A DNA stretch of 64,000 bases from Peptoniphilus_A harei_B. GTDB taxonomy: Bacteria; Bacillota; Clostridia; Tissierellales; Peptoniphilaceae. Shown one piece after another: positions 58,078-64,000 of the stretch (positions are counted from its first letter, which is position 1; every line of letters starts with the position of its first letter). Below the pieces are notes generated by a model. The model made no database searches, was not told the origin of the DNA, and saw only the letters and a list, made by a program, of their open reading frames with translations. Position numbers and translations under genes: made by a program. The stretch is from positions 135,050 through 199,049 of the forward strand of contig JAWGHR010000002.1 in NCBI GenBank assembly GCA_032560695.1, read 5' to 3'.

Positions 58078-60027
58078 CTAGTCTATATTAAAGTAATCTG
58101 AATTTTCTATCATTTTCTTGAAAGGTATGCCTCCACCTTCATAGAATTTATTAAACATTTCTACATAAGTTAGCCTTGCTGTGTGAACATAGGCTGACAA
58201 ATAAGAAAGAAAGGCATTAAATAATTGGAAGGCCACAAAAATTACTATGGCAAATAATTTACCAATTATATTTGATTCAAAAAGCATTCCCGCAATCATA
58301 TTTATAGCAAGTCCCAAGAAAGAACCTGATAAAACTAGTGCCATAAGTCTTAGATAAGATACAAAGTCACCAAGATAAGATGTGATTCCATAAAGGGAAT
58401 AAACTCCCCAACCAATCTTTGCTCCAGTTGACTTTTCATCCCTACCACCTGTTGCAACAATTCCAACCATGCCCACAATCATTATTATCATGAGTAGCTT
58501 GCTGTAAGGTGCAAATTGTGGAAGGAACTTTCCAAGTATAAAACCAATTGCTCCCAAGACTGCCATATACCAAAATCCTACATCATATAAGGCATCCTTT
58601 GGTTTGCCATCACGAATATTCATATAAGCCTTGATACCAAGACCAAAGAATATATGGATTCCACCTAGGATAACTGATAATATTACCAAGAGTGTAGAAT
58701 CCTCTGCTGGGTCAATCAAGCTTGGTAATTCAATTATTCCTCCAAAGAAGGAACCAAATACTAGTCCAAATATAATTGTTGAAATAGATAGGTAGTTGAA
58801 AAACTTGAAAAACCTTCTCTTCTTATCTGTTAGATTAAACTTCTTCAAGGCAAAAAGTGTTGCCAAGAATACCAAAAGACCATAGCCAAAGTCTCCAACC
58901 ATTATCCCTGCAAATATAAAATAGAAAGGTGCAAAGAAAGGTGTTGGATCTATTTCATTGTATTTTGGCATGGCATACATTTCTGTCATAAGTTCAAAAG
59001 GACTTACAAAGGCGTTGTTCTTAAGTAAGATTGGAACCTCTTTTGAATCCCTATCAGGATCTTCCGCCCTTAGATAGTAGTTGTCCTTGCAAACTTTTTG
59101 GATTTCTCTTTCCAAATCCTCCAGTTTGTCTTCTGGTACATAACCTTCAATTAGATTTACTTCAGTAGTCTTTAAAAACTTTCTCTCAGACATTATCTTT
59201 ACTTTTTCATTTCTATAATGTTCATAAGAATACTTAAAGTCTTCTAAGTATTTTAAGTAAGTTTTTAATTCCTCTTCTATTTTATTATTTTTTTCAAAAA
59301 GTACTTCTTTATCTTTTTCGTAGGATCCTATAGTCTCCTCAACTTTTCCTTCTGACTTGATGTTTATAGGAGTGAATCCATAACTTGTCATGAGAGTCTT
59401 AATTTCATCATCTATGGATTTTTCAACTATCATTAAGTAGTAGTTAAAGTTTTTGTCCTTAGATACTCTTTCAAGGTAGGCTAAGTCATTTTTTATGACT
59501 TCTCCTTCAAAGTCATCTGCATGATTTGATGATACTGTTCCTGTGTAAATGTTTACAGAACCCAGCTTATTTAAGTCTTTTAAGGAAGATGATAAGCCCT
59601 CCCAAGGTTTTAACTCTGCAATTTTAGAATCAATGTTTTGAATCTTACTCTTGTTCTTATCCTTTCGATCAACTAAGTCCCTAATCTCACCGTCAATTTT
59701 TTCAAAGGGAAAGGTCATCGCCCTAGCCGTAAGTTCTTCAAGGCTTATATCATTAACCTCATCTTTCATAGCTTTAATTGGGTTTTCCTTGTCCTTAAAC
59801 TTAAGTAAAAGATCAATATCTTCTTTAGATCTCTTTATTTTGTCATCAATTTCTATTAAATCTTCTGATGACCTAGGTCTTGTGAAATCATCTTCTGAAA
59901 AATTATCTTCATCAAAATCAGATTCGTCAATGTGAACATAGTTAAATTTTTGAAACTTATTTATTAAATTTTCCCTGTTCTCATCAAAGATAAAGAGTTT
60001 GAATTTTTTCATCTTAACTATTGCCAT
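58078..60027 (-). CDS. ntpI: V-type ATPase subunit I (a)
   Basis: A 649-residue stator subunit. The N-terminal half (1-330) is cytoplasmic and coiled-coil rich (KMKKFKLFIFDENRENLINK, then long Lys/Glu helices) and contacts the peripheral stalks. The C-terminal half has about seven or eight helices. It includes GIMVGDFGYGLLVFLATLFA (about 374-393), GVYSLYGITSYLGDFVSYLR and LMALVLSGSFLGLAINM, the last holding the essential Arg of the ion channel (SYLRLMAL). It overlaps the ntpF gene by 14 bases and precedes ntpK by 10. Confidence 0.95.
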   Translation of the reverse strand: MAIVKMKKFKLFIFDENRENLINKFQKFNYVHIDESDFDEDNFSEDDFTRPRSSEDLIEIDDKIKRSKEDIDLLLKFKDKENPIKAMKDEVNDISLEELTARAMTFPFEKIDGEIRDLVDRKDKNKSKIQNIDSKIAELKPWEGLSSSLKDLNKLGSVNIYTGTVSSNHADDFEGEVIKNDLAYLERVSKDKNFNYYLMIVEKSIDDEIKTLMTSYGFTPINIKSEGKVEETIGSYEKDKEVLFEKNNKIEEELKTYLKYLEDFKYSYEHYRNEKVKIMSERKFLKTTEVNLIEGYVPEDKLEDLEREIQKVCKDNYYLRAEDPDRDSKEVPILLKNNAFVSPFELMTEMYAMPKYNEIDPTPFFAPFYFIFAGIMVGDFGYGLLVFLATLFALKKFNLTDKKRRFFKFFNYLSISTIIFGLVFGSFFGGIIELPSLIDPAEDSTLLVILSVILGGIHIFFGLGIKAYMNIRDGKPKDALYDVGFWYMAVLGAIGFILGKFLPQFAPYSKLLMIIMIVGMVGIVATGGRDEKSTGAKIGWGVYSLYGITSYLGDFVSYLRLMALVLSGSFLGLAINMIAGMLFESNIIGKLFAIVIFVAFQLFNAFLSYLSAYVHTARLTYVEMFNKFYEGGGIPFKKMIENSDYFNID

Positions 60028-60337
60028 TATTCACAATCCTCTCTACCACTGACTTTACAACTTCAGCTTCTTTGCCTTTAGAATTTTTTGAAATCTCAGC
60101 AATTTTTTTCTCTGCCTCAGCACCTATGGGTTTAATAGCTTCTCCAGCTTCACGCCTTGCCTTTTCAACATAGGCATCTTTTCTATCTCTAGCTTCATCA
60201 ACTATTTTTTGATAGGCTTCTTCGGCTTCCTCTTTTGCCTTTTCCATAATTTCTTTGGCTTTAACTTCAGCATCGCCAATTATTTTTTTTGCCTCAGCTT
60301 CAGTGTCTTTAACTTTTTTTACTGCATCATCTGACAC
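60014..60337 (-). CDS. ntpF: V-type ATPase subunit G/H-like stalk protein
   Basis: A 107-residue, almost wholly helical, Ala/Glu/Lys-rich protein (AEAKKIIGDAEVKAKEIMEK and similar heptads), as expected for the peripheral-stalk partner of subunit E. It starts with GTG at 60337, well supported by GGAGGTGATTTA immediately upstream; no in-frame ATG competes. It is the first gene of the operon, so the order is F-I-K-E-C-G-A-B-D as in E. hirae. Confidence 0.88.
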   Translation of the reverse strand: MSDDAVKKVKDTEAEAKKIIGDAEVKAKEIMEKAKEEAEEAYQKIVDEARDRKDAYVEKARREAGEAIKPIGAEAEKKIAEISKNSKGKEAEVVKSVVERIVNNGNS

Positions 60338-60372
60338 TAAATCACCTCCAGTGTAAAATCTTTCACAAATTA

Positions 60373-60401
60373 ATTATATCACTTGTTAAAACTATATTTA
60401 A
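60373..60401 (-). promoter_or_regulatory. Candidate promoter of the V-ATPase operon
   Basis: A perfect TATAAT (60373-60378, minus strand) lies 35 bases before the GTG start. The -35 at 17 bases (TTAAAT, 60396-60401) is weak. The rest of the 260-base gap is AT-rich without further signals except the terminator at 60569. Confidence 0.42.
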
Positions 60402-60562
60402 CTAAATATTTTTAACATTTAATTTGTACATAATTTAGTATTACCCTAATTATTATTATTTATTTGAAATTTAGGAAAAAAGTAAACTATAAATCCAATT
60501 TTGAAAATAAACGTAACTAGTTTCCTATTAACATTTTAACAAATTAAACTGATTTTTCCAAA

Positions 60563-60590
60563 ATAAAAAACCACCTCTTAGGAAGTGGTT
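60563..60590 (-). terminator. Terminator of the nucleoside hydrolase-ECF unit
   Basis: On the minus strand AACCACTTC-CTAA-GAGGTGGTT forms a 9-bp stem (one U.G) followed by TTTTTT, 11 bases after the stop codon. Confidence 0.83.
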
Positions 60591-60601
60591 CAATAATAAA
60601 T

Positions 60602-61147
60602 TTAATTTTTTAAAATACTTTGAAAAGCTGTCATGTTATAAATTTTTGAAACTAATAAAATTGAAATTAGTTTGTCCGCATAGTCCGTGATGATTTGAAT
60701 TATAAAAACTATTAAAAAGTCTGGCAGGTCCATTACTGCACGAAGGGCTTGGACGATATAGGATGAGCCAGCAGTTGTGACAGTTCCAAAGAGATATGTT
60801 GCAATTAATGCCGATGAAATTGCTGCAGGAATCGACATAAAAGGAGTTAGATAAAATTTAGACTTGTAGTCATCTCGCTTTAAAAATTCAAAATAACCTG
60901 CAGTAAAACCTACGATTAATTGAGTTGGCATAAAGTATAGGGCAATTGGATCACCTATGGTGTTTACAAAGGCTGTTACAAGTCCAGCTAAAACACCAAA
61001 GACTGGTCCAAAGGCAAAGCCTGCCATTATTGTTCCTATAGAGTCAAGGTAAATTGGAAGCTTAACTACAACTCCAATCCAAGATCCAACCATATTTATA
61101 GCTATACAAAGTGCCAAAAGAGTGATTTTTTTTGTTGAAAACTTCAT
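60602..61147 (-). CDS. ECF transporter S-component, probably for a nucleoside or nucleobase
   Basis: A 181-residue membrane protein with about six hydrophobic helices. The segment KLPIYLDSIGTIMAGFAFGP (about 29-48), followed by GVLAGLVTAFVNTIGDPIAL, is the pattern of ECF S-components. The AxxxA-like helix 1 (LALCIAINM) is compatible with docking to the shared ECF module, which is coded elsewhere. Its start overlaps the nucleoside hydrolase gene (ATGA), so the two proteins likely work together: uptake of a nucleoside, then base release. Queuosine salvage by an ECF transporter with a hydrolase of this family is one known precedent, but substrate choice here is only inference. Confidence 0.8.
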   Translation of the reverse strand: MKFSTKKITLLALCIAINMVGSWIGVVVKLPIYLDSIGTIMAGFAFGPVFGVLAGLVTAFVNTIGDPIALYFMPTQLIVGFTAGYFEFLKRDDYKSKFYLTPFMSIPAAISSALIATYLFGTVTTAGSSYIVQALRAVMDLPDFLIVFIIQIITDYADKLISILLVSKIYNMTAFQSILKN

Positions 61148-62091
61148 AGCAAATCACCTAAAACGTCTATGTCCACTTCTTCGCCAGTAATGAGCTCTAT
61201 AAAATCTCTCCATACTTCAAAGACTTCTATTTCTTCATATATAATTACATTTTTTTCTTTCTTCATGAAGTCCATGGCATCCACCATGAGCATCCCTCTA
61301 GCAGGCCCGTCACATATGCACTCTGCATGATAAGTCCTTCCCGAAAATAAATCTGGATTTCTCTCTAAAAGAATTGTAAGAGGATCATTTATCACAGACC
61401 CAATAATTTTTTCATATTCCCAGTGAAAATCCATGTAGAAGTTTGTGATTTTTTCTAAAAAATTTCCTACTTCAAGATTAAGTCTATTTATATAAGAAAG
61501 TATGCTTGGCGTCAAGACAAACTCTCTTGTGACATCAAGAGGGACAATCTCAATTTTTCTAGGTGCATTCTTTATTACATAATCTGCTGCCTCTGGATCA
61601 ACATAAAAGTTAAATTCAGCTACAGGACTCATGTTGCCATGACTTCTAAAGTTACCACCCATTACAATAATTCTAGTGTCCCTAAAGGCCTCCCTATCTT
61701 TTTCAAGAGCTCTTGCAAGATTAGTTAGGGGGCCCAAGGCAAAAATTGTCAATTCGCCCTTTCTTGCTTCCTCAATTAAAAAATCAATGGCATCTCCATT
61801 AACTTCTTTTTCATCATAGTCTAGATAAGTTTCACCAAGTCCATCTTCACCGTGAGTGTCTTCAGCATTTATAAAATCCTTACTAAGAGGTCCCTCTGAA
61901 CCTATATAGATTTTAAAATCTTCATGCAAGAACTTCATAAGCCTTAGGACATTTTTTCTTCCCTTTTCAACATGAACATTTCCTGAAACCAAAGAGATCC
62001 CGAGGATTTTATATTCCTTTACCATGCTGGCTAGCATAATTGCAATGGAATCATCAATCCCGGGATCTGCGTCAATAATAATTTTCTTCAT
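61144..62091 (-). CDS. Inosine-uridine-type nucleoside hydrolase with an unusual Asn in place of the catalytic His
   Basis: About 315 residues from ATG 62091, preceded by GGAGG; an in-frame ATG at 62118 is not. The calcium-binding DADPGIDDSIAIML (D7, D9, D13, D14) is complete. VMGGNFRSHGNMSPVAEFNF (about 151-170) supplies the ribose-binding Asn, Glu and Asn, and the last Ca ligand is in VINDPLTILL (about 232). In inosine-uridine hydrolases this motif is normally HDP; here it is NDP, so the usual acid His is missing. The enzyme would split a nucleoside into base and ribose; the change suggests a different substrate. Coupled to the ECF S-component gene. Confidence 0.87.
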   Translation of the reverse strand: MKKIIIDADPGIDDSIAIMLASMVKEYKILGISLVSGNVHVEKGRKNVLRLMKFLHEDFKIYIGSEGPLSKDFINAEDTHGEDGLGETYLDYDEKEVNGDAIDFLIEEARKGELTIFALGPLTNLARALEKDREAFRDTRIIVMGGNFRSHGNMSPVAEFNFYVDPEAADYVIKNAPRKIEIVPLDVTREFVLTPSILSYINRLNLEVGNFLEKITNFYMDFHWEYEKIIGSVINDPLTILLERNPDLFSGRTYHAECICDGPARGMLMVDAMDFMKKEKNVIIYEEIEVFEVWRDFIELITGEEVDIDVLGDLL

Positions 62092-62158
62092 AATAACCTC
62101 CATTTCTTTGGAGAACAATTAGTTTTTTATACTTGGAGTTCCCGAACAAGTGAGATAA

Positions 62159-62187
62159 ATTATACCTTATTTTTAATAAATAGACAA
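62159..62187 (-). promoter_or_regulatory. Promoter of the nucleoside hydrolase-ECF unit
   Basis: On the minus strand TTGTCT (62182-62187) and TATAAT (62159-62164) have a 17-base spacer. Its -35 shares five bases with the -35 of the divergent promoter. Confidence 0.65.
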
Positions 62188-62209
62188 GCTTTTGCCTATC
62201 AAGTATAAT
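62181..62209 (+). promoter_or_regulatory. Promoter of the TlpA-like lipoprotein gene
   Basis: TAGACA (62181-62186) and a perfect TATAAT (62204-62209) have a 17-base spacer on the plus strand. Confidence 0.75.
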
Positions 62210-62223
62210 TGACTTAGGCAAAA
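62190..62223. promoter_or_regulatory. Inverted-repeat operator over the TlpA-like gene promoter
   Basis: TTTTGCCTA (62190-62198) and TAGGCAAAA (62215-62223) are perfect 9-bp arms separated by 16 bases that contain the -10. TCAA and TTGA inside add further symmetry. The half site is like those of DtxR/MntR-type metal regulators, but the regulator is not identified. Confidence 0.55.
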
Positions 62224-62251
62224 TTAAAAAATTTTACACTGGAGTGATTAA

Positions 62252-62842
62252 ATGAAAAAACTATTTAAAATCCTAATTCTATTTGCAGTTGCGCTAAGTC
62301 TATTCGCCTGCAATAAAAAAACTGAAGACAATCCAAAGGAAACAAATTCTAAAGAAACAACAGAAAAAACTGCAGCTGCAATTGACTTAGAGGACATGCC
62401 AATTGAAAAGTTCGACTTCCAAACTCTTGAAATTGAAAATGGAGATGTTGTAAAGTCTGAAGATTTTTATAAGGAAAAACCTCTTACTCTTGTAAATGTT
62501 TGGGGAACTTTCTGTGGACCTTGTAAAGCTGAGATGCCAGACCTTGCTGCCCTAGGCGAAGAATATAAGGACAAGATTAATTTTCTTGGAGTAGTTGTTG
62601 ATACTAATGCAAGCATGGATACAAATGTTGAAGAAGCTCTAGAAATTATGAAAAATGCTGGAGTTACTTATACAAATATTATGCCAAACCCAACTACAGA
62701 AGACAGCCTTGTGAATATAACTGCAATTCCAACAACATTTTTTGTGAATTCTGAGGGAAAAGTCTTAGGTGGCTTCGTCGGACAAAAAGACAAGGAATCA
62801 ATTGCTGCAACAATTGATAAATTATTAGAAGAAAATAAATAA
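62252..62842 (+). CDS. TlpA-like thioredoxin-fold lipoprotein
   Basis: A 196-residue extracytoplasmic thiol-disulfide protein. The signal (1-19) ends in the lipobox L17-F18-A19-C20. A Glu/Thr/Lys-rich linker follows (about 24-45). The thioredoxin fold has VNVWGTFCGPCKAEMPDLAA (about 80-99) with the CGPC active site, and the cis-Pro in ITAIPTTFFVNSEG (about 155-168). This is the AhpC/TSA-TlpA-ResA group, which reduces disulfides or acts on peroxides at the outer membrane face. No CcdA partner is in the window. Its promoter overlaps the divergent promoter of the hydrolase operon and is covered by an inverted repeat. Confidence 0.88.
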   Translation: MKKLFKILILFAVALSLFACNKKTEDNPKETNSKETTEKTAAAIDLEDMPIEKFDFQTLEIENGDVVKSEDFYKEKPLTLVNVWGTFCGPCKAEMPDLAALGEEYKDKINFLGVVVDTNASMDTNVEEALEIMKNAGVTYTNIMPNPTTEDSLVNITAIPTTFFVNSEGKVLGGFVGQKDKESIAATIDKLLEENK

Positions 62843-63010
62843 TTCTAAGGTTTATACAAATTTACGAGCTCATAAGAAAAATTTAGTTTGTAAAAACTTA
62901 TTAGGTTATAAATAATTACTAACTTGTATAATTATTAAAAGTTGTAAAAATTCATTAAGTAGTGAAGAATTACTAACTTATATAAACTTGCACTTTAATA
63001 AAAATTTATT
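62843..63010. repeat. Gene-free AT-rich stretch with a 54-base-period direct repeat
   Basis: A 44-base unit (62888-62931) recurs at 62942-62985 with 36 of 44 identities. Shared cores are TTGTAAAAA and AATTACTAACTT. No gene, promoter or RNA was recognised. The full gap between the TlpA-like gene and gpx is about 300 bases, including the terminator at 63011. Confidence 0.6.
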
Positions 63011-63036
63011 AAGAGATGGGAAACCATCTCTTTTTT
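63011..63036 (+). terminator. Terminator before gpx
   Basis: A perfect 9-bp stem AAGAGATGG/CCATCTCTT with a GAAA tetraloop, followed by Ts. It terminates the TlpA-like transcript. Confidence 0.87.
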
Positions 63037-63145
63037 ATTTTACCAACTGACTCTTAATCAGTGGACCTTCTTAATTTCATTCAAGTATTTACATGTTGTT
63101 AATTTTTCACTAATGGGTACTTAATAAGAAATAGGAGGATTTAAA

Positions 63146-63685
63146 ATGATTTATGATTATAAAGTAGAAAAACAAGATGGATCTTTTTTAGATTTAAGTG
63201 ATTTAAAGGGAAAAGTTATTTTAATAGTAAACACTGCAACTAGATGTGGCTTTACACCCCAATACAATGATTTGCAAGACCTTTATGACAAGTATCACGA
63301 CAAGGGACTTGAAATAATAGACATACCTTGCAACCAATTTAAGGAACAAGCTCCAGAAAGTGATGAGGAAATCACAAAATTCTGTAAATTGAATTTTAAT
63401 ATTGAGTTCCCACAAATGAAAAAGGCTGAAGTTAATGGCGAAAATGAACTTGAACTCTACAAGTTTTTAAAATCTCAAAAGGGCTTTGAAGGTTTTGGAA
63501 ATGGTCCCAAGGCACTTGCCATGGCAACATTTTTAAAATCTAGGGACAAGGACTACAAGAACAATCCCGACATAAAGTGGAACTTCACAAAATTCATAAT
63601 TGATAGAGACGGCAATGTAGTTGAAAGATTTGAACCAACTGCAAAAATGGATCTTGTTGATAAAAAAATTTCAGAGTTAATTTAA
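63146..63685 (+). CDS. Glutathione peroxidase family protein (Cys form)
   Basis: A 179-residue thiol peroxidase of the GPx family. The peroxidatic Cys is C34 in TATRCGFTPQYNDL; selenocysteine is not used. The rest of the tetrad is Gln in DIPCNQFKEQAP (about 69) and Trp-Asn in IKWNFTKFIIDRDG (about 151-152). Cys C66 in PCNQF may serve as a resolving residue. Bacterial GPx of this type usually take electrons from thioredoxin rather than glutathione. AGGAGG precedes the ATG. It is downstream of a thioredoxin-like lipoprotein but separately transcribed. Confidence 0.93.
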   Translation: MIYDYKVEKQDGSFLDLSDLKGKVILIVNTATRCGFTPQYNDLQDLYDKYHDKGLEIIDIPCNQFKEQAPESDEEITKFCKLNFNIEFPQMKKAEVNGENELELYKFLKSQKGFEGFGNGPKALAMATFLKSRDKDYKNNPDIKWNFTKFIIDRDGNVVERFEPTAKMDLVDKKISELI

Positions 63686-63717
63686 AATTCTAAGTTAAAA
63701 GATTCATAAAAGCAAAA

Positions 63718-63755
63718 AAGACTTCTGTATTAAAAATTTTACAGAGGTCTTTTTC
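63718..63755 (+). terminator. Terminator of gpx
   Basis: AAGACTTCTGTA pairs with TACAGAGGTCTT (one T.G) around an AT-rich loop, followed by TTTTC. Confidence 0.8.
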
Positions 63756-63830
63756 TTTAATTATTTTAAATTTAAAACAAAGGATTACGATTAAATATTT
63801 GCTACTTGTTTTTAAATATAAGTTCACAAG

Positions 63831-63857
63831 AAAAAAGAGGGAGCATTAACTCCCTCT
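63831..63857 (-). terminator. Terminator of the tuf transcript
   Basis: On the minus strand AGAGGGAG-TTAATG-CTCCCTCT is a perfect 8-bp stem followed by TTTTT, 35 bases after the tuf stop. Confidence 0.88.
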
Positions 63858-63892
63858 AATTTTTTATTTATTTAAGATTTGTAATCCAAAGA

Positions 63893-64000
63893 TTAGTCAA
63901 TAATCTTTGATACTACTCCTGATGCTACAGTTCTTCCACCTTCACGAATAGCGAATCTTAGTCCTTCGTCCATTGCGATTGGTGTGATTAGTGTTACTGT
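63893..64000 (-). CDS. tuf: Elongation factor Tu, C-terminal end only
   Basis: The last 35 codons and stop of a minus-strand gene cut by the window edge. The peptide reads TVTLITPIAMDEGLRFAIRE, then GGRTVASGVVSKIID, the closing strand pair of EF-Tu domain III. Residues EGxRFAIREGGRTVxxGVV are essentially invariant in EF-Tu. The factor delivers aminoacyl-tRNA to the ribosome. Being followed at once by a terminator, it is the last gene of its transcript. Confidence 0.95.
   Translation of the reverse strand, partial: TVTLITPIAMDEGLRFAIREGGRTVASGVVSKIID

Overview
The window is an AT-rich chromosomal segment from a low-G+C, anaerobic Gram-positive bacterium. Several traits agree on this: GGAGG ribosome binding sites, surface proteins with copper-amine-oxidase N-terminal (stalk) domains, a bacterial V-type ATPase in the Enterococcus hirae gene order, a CBS/DRTGG manganese pyrophosphatase, a CD1247-like protein and the DUF4330/CsaB wall-polymer cluster. 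My inference is Clostridia/Tissierellia, most likely a Peptoniphilaceae-type organism such as Anaerococcus. No 16S gene is present to confirm it.

Layout. 1-8 kb: a partial homoserine-dehydrogenase-like gene, a BaiN-type flavoprotein, the pyrophosphatase, a small AT-rich patch with a lipoprotein, a His-tailed protein, a DUF4153 membrane protein and pyrC. 8-15 kb (minus strand): one long transcription unit with NusG-II and Gx-transporter proteins, maf, radC, an SGNH hydrolase, a set of minor pilins, efp and a CD1247-like gene. 15.2-15.5 kb: tRNA-Leu and tRNA-His. 15.5-29 kb (minus): rdgB, rph, a wall amidase, then, reading leftward from 29 kb, comM, dprA, topA and the type IV pilus core (pilB, pilC, pilin, prepilin peptidase, GspL-like) ending in an AIR-synthase-like gene. 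29-36 kb: a stalk protein, an M29 aminopeptidase, an oxaloacetate-decarboxylase alpha-type protein, the solitary rpsD and a sodium symporter. 36-42 kb: a hydrolase, then the GT4, DUF4330, membrane protein, O-antigen-ligase and csaB cluster. 42.2-46 kb: a non-coding stretch with repeats and an attenuator-like leader before carB. 46-49 kb: a three-gene restriction-modification module. 49-51.6 kb: DUF3783, a hotdog protein, a LytTR/DUF3021 pair and a VOC protein. 51.8-60.3 kb: a nine-gene Na+-type V-ATPase operon. 60.6-64 kb: an ECF S-component with a nucleoside hydrolase, divergent from a TlpA-like lipoprotein, then glutathione peroxidase and the 3' end of tuf.

How it fits together. ComM, DprA and the split pilus loci form most of a DNA-uptake and processing set, although ComEA/ComEC and a PilT are not in the window. 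The csaB cluster probably builds and pyruvylates a secondary wall polymer. The V-ATPase keeps the NtpK sodium ligands at the same residue numbers as E. hirae, so sodium bioenergetics is likely, which fits the neighbouring NSS symporter.

The most interesting regulatory signals are these: a 9-12-9 direct repeat before the LytTR/DUF3021 pair; two divergent promoters at 62.2 kb that share their -35 hexamer, one of them spanned by a 9-bp inverted repeat; mutually exclusive RNA pairings before carB; a 9-bp hairpin touching the rpsD ribosome binding site; and a WalR-like box before the amidase. I saw no CRISPR array, insertion sequence, prophage or rRNA gene.
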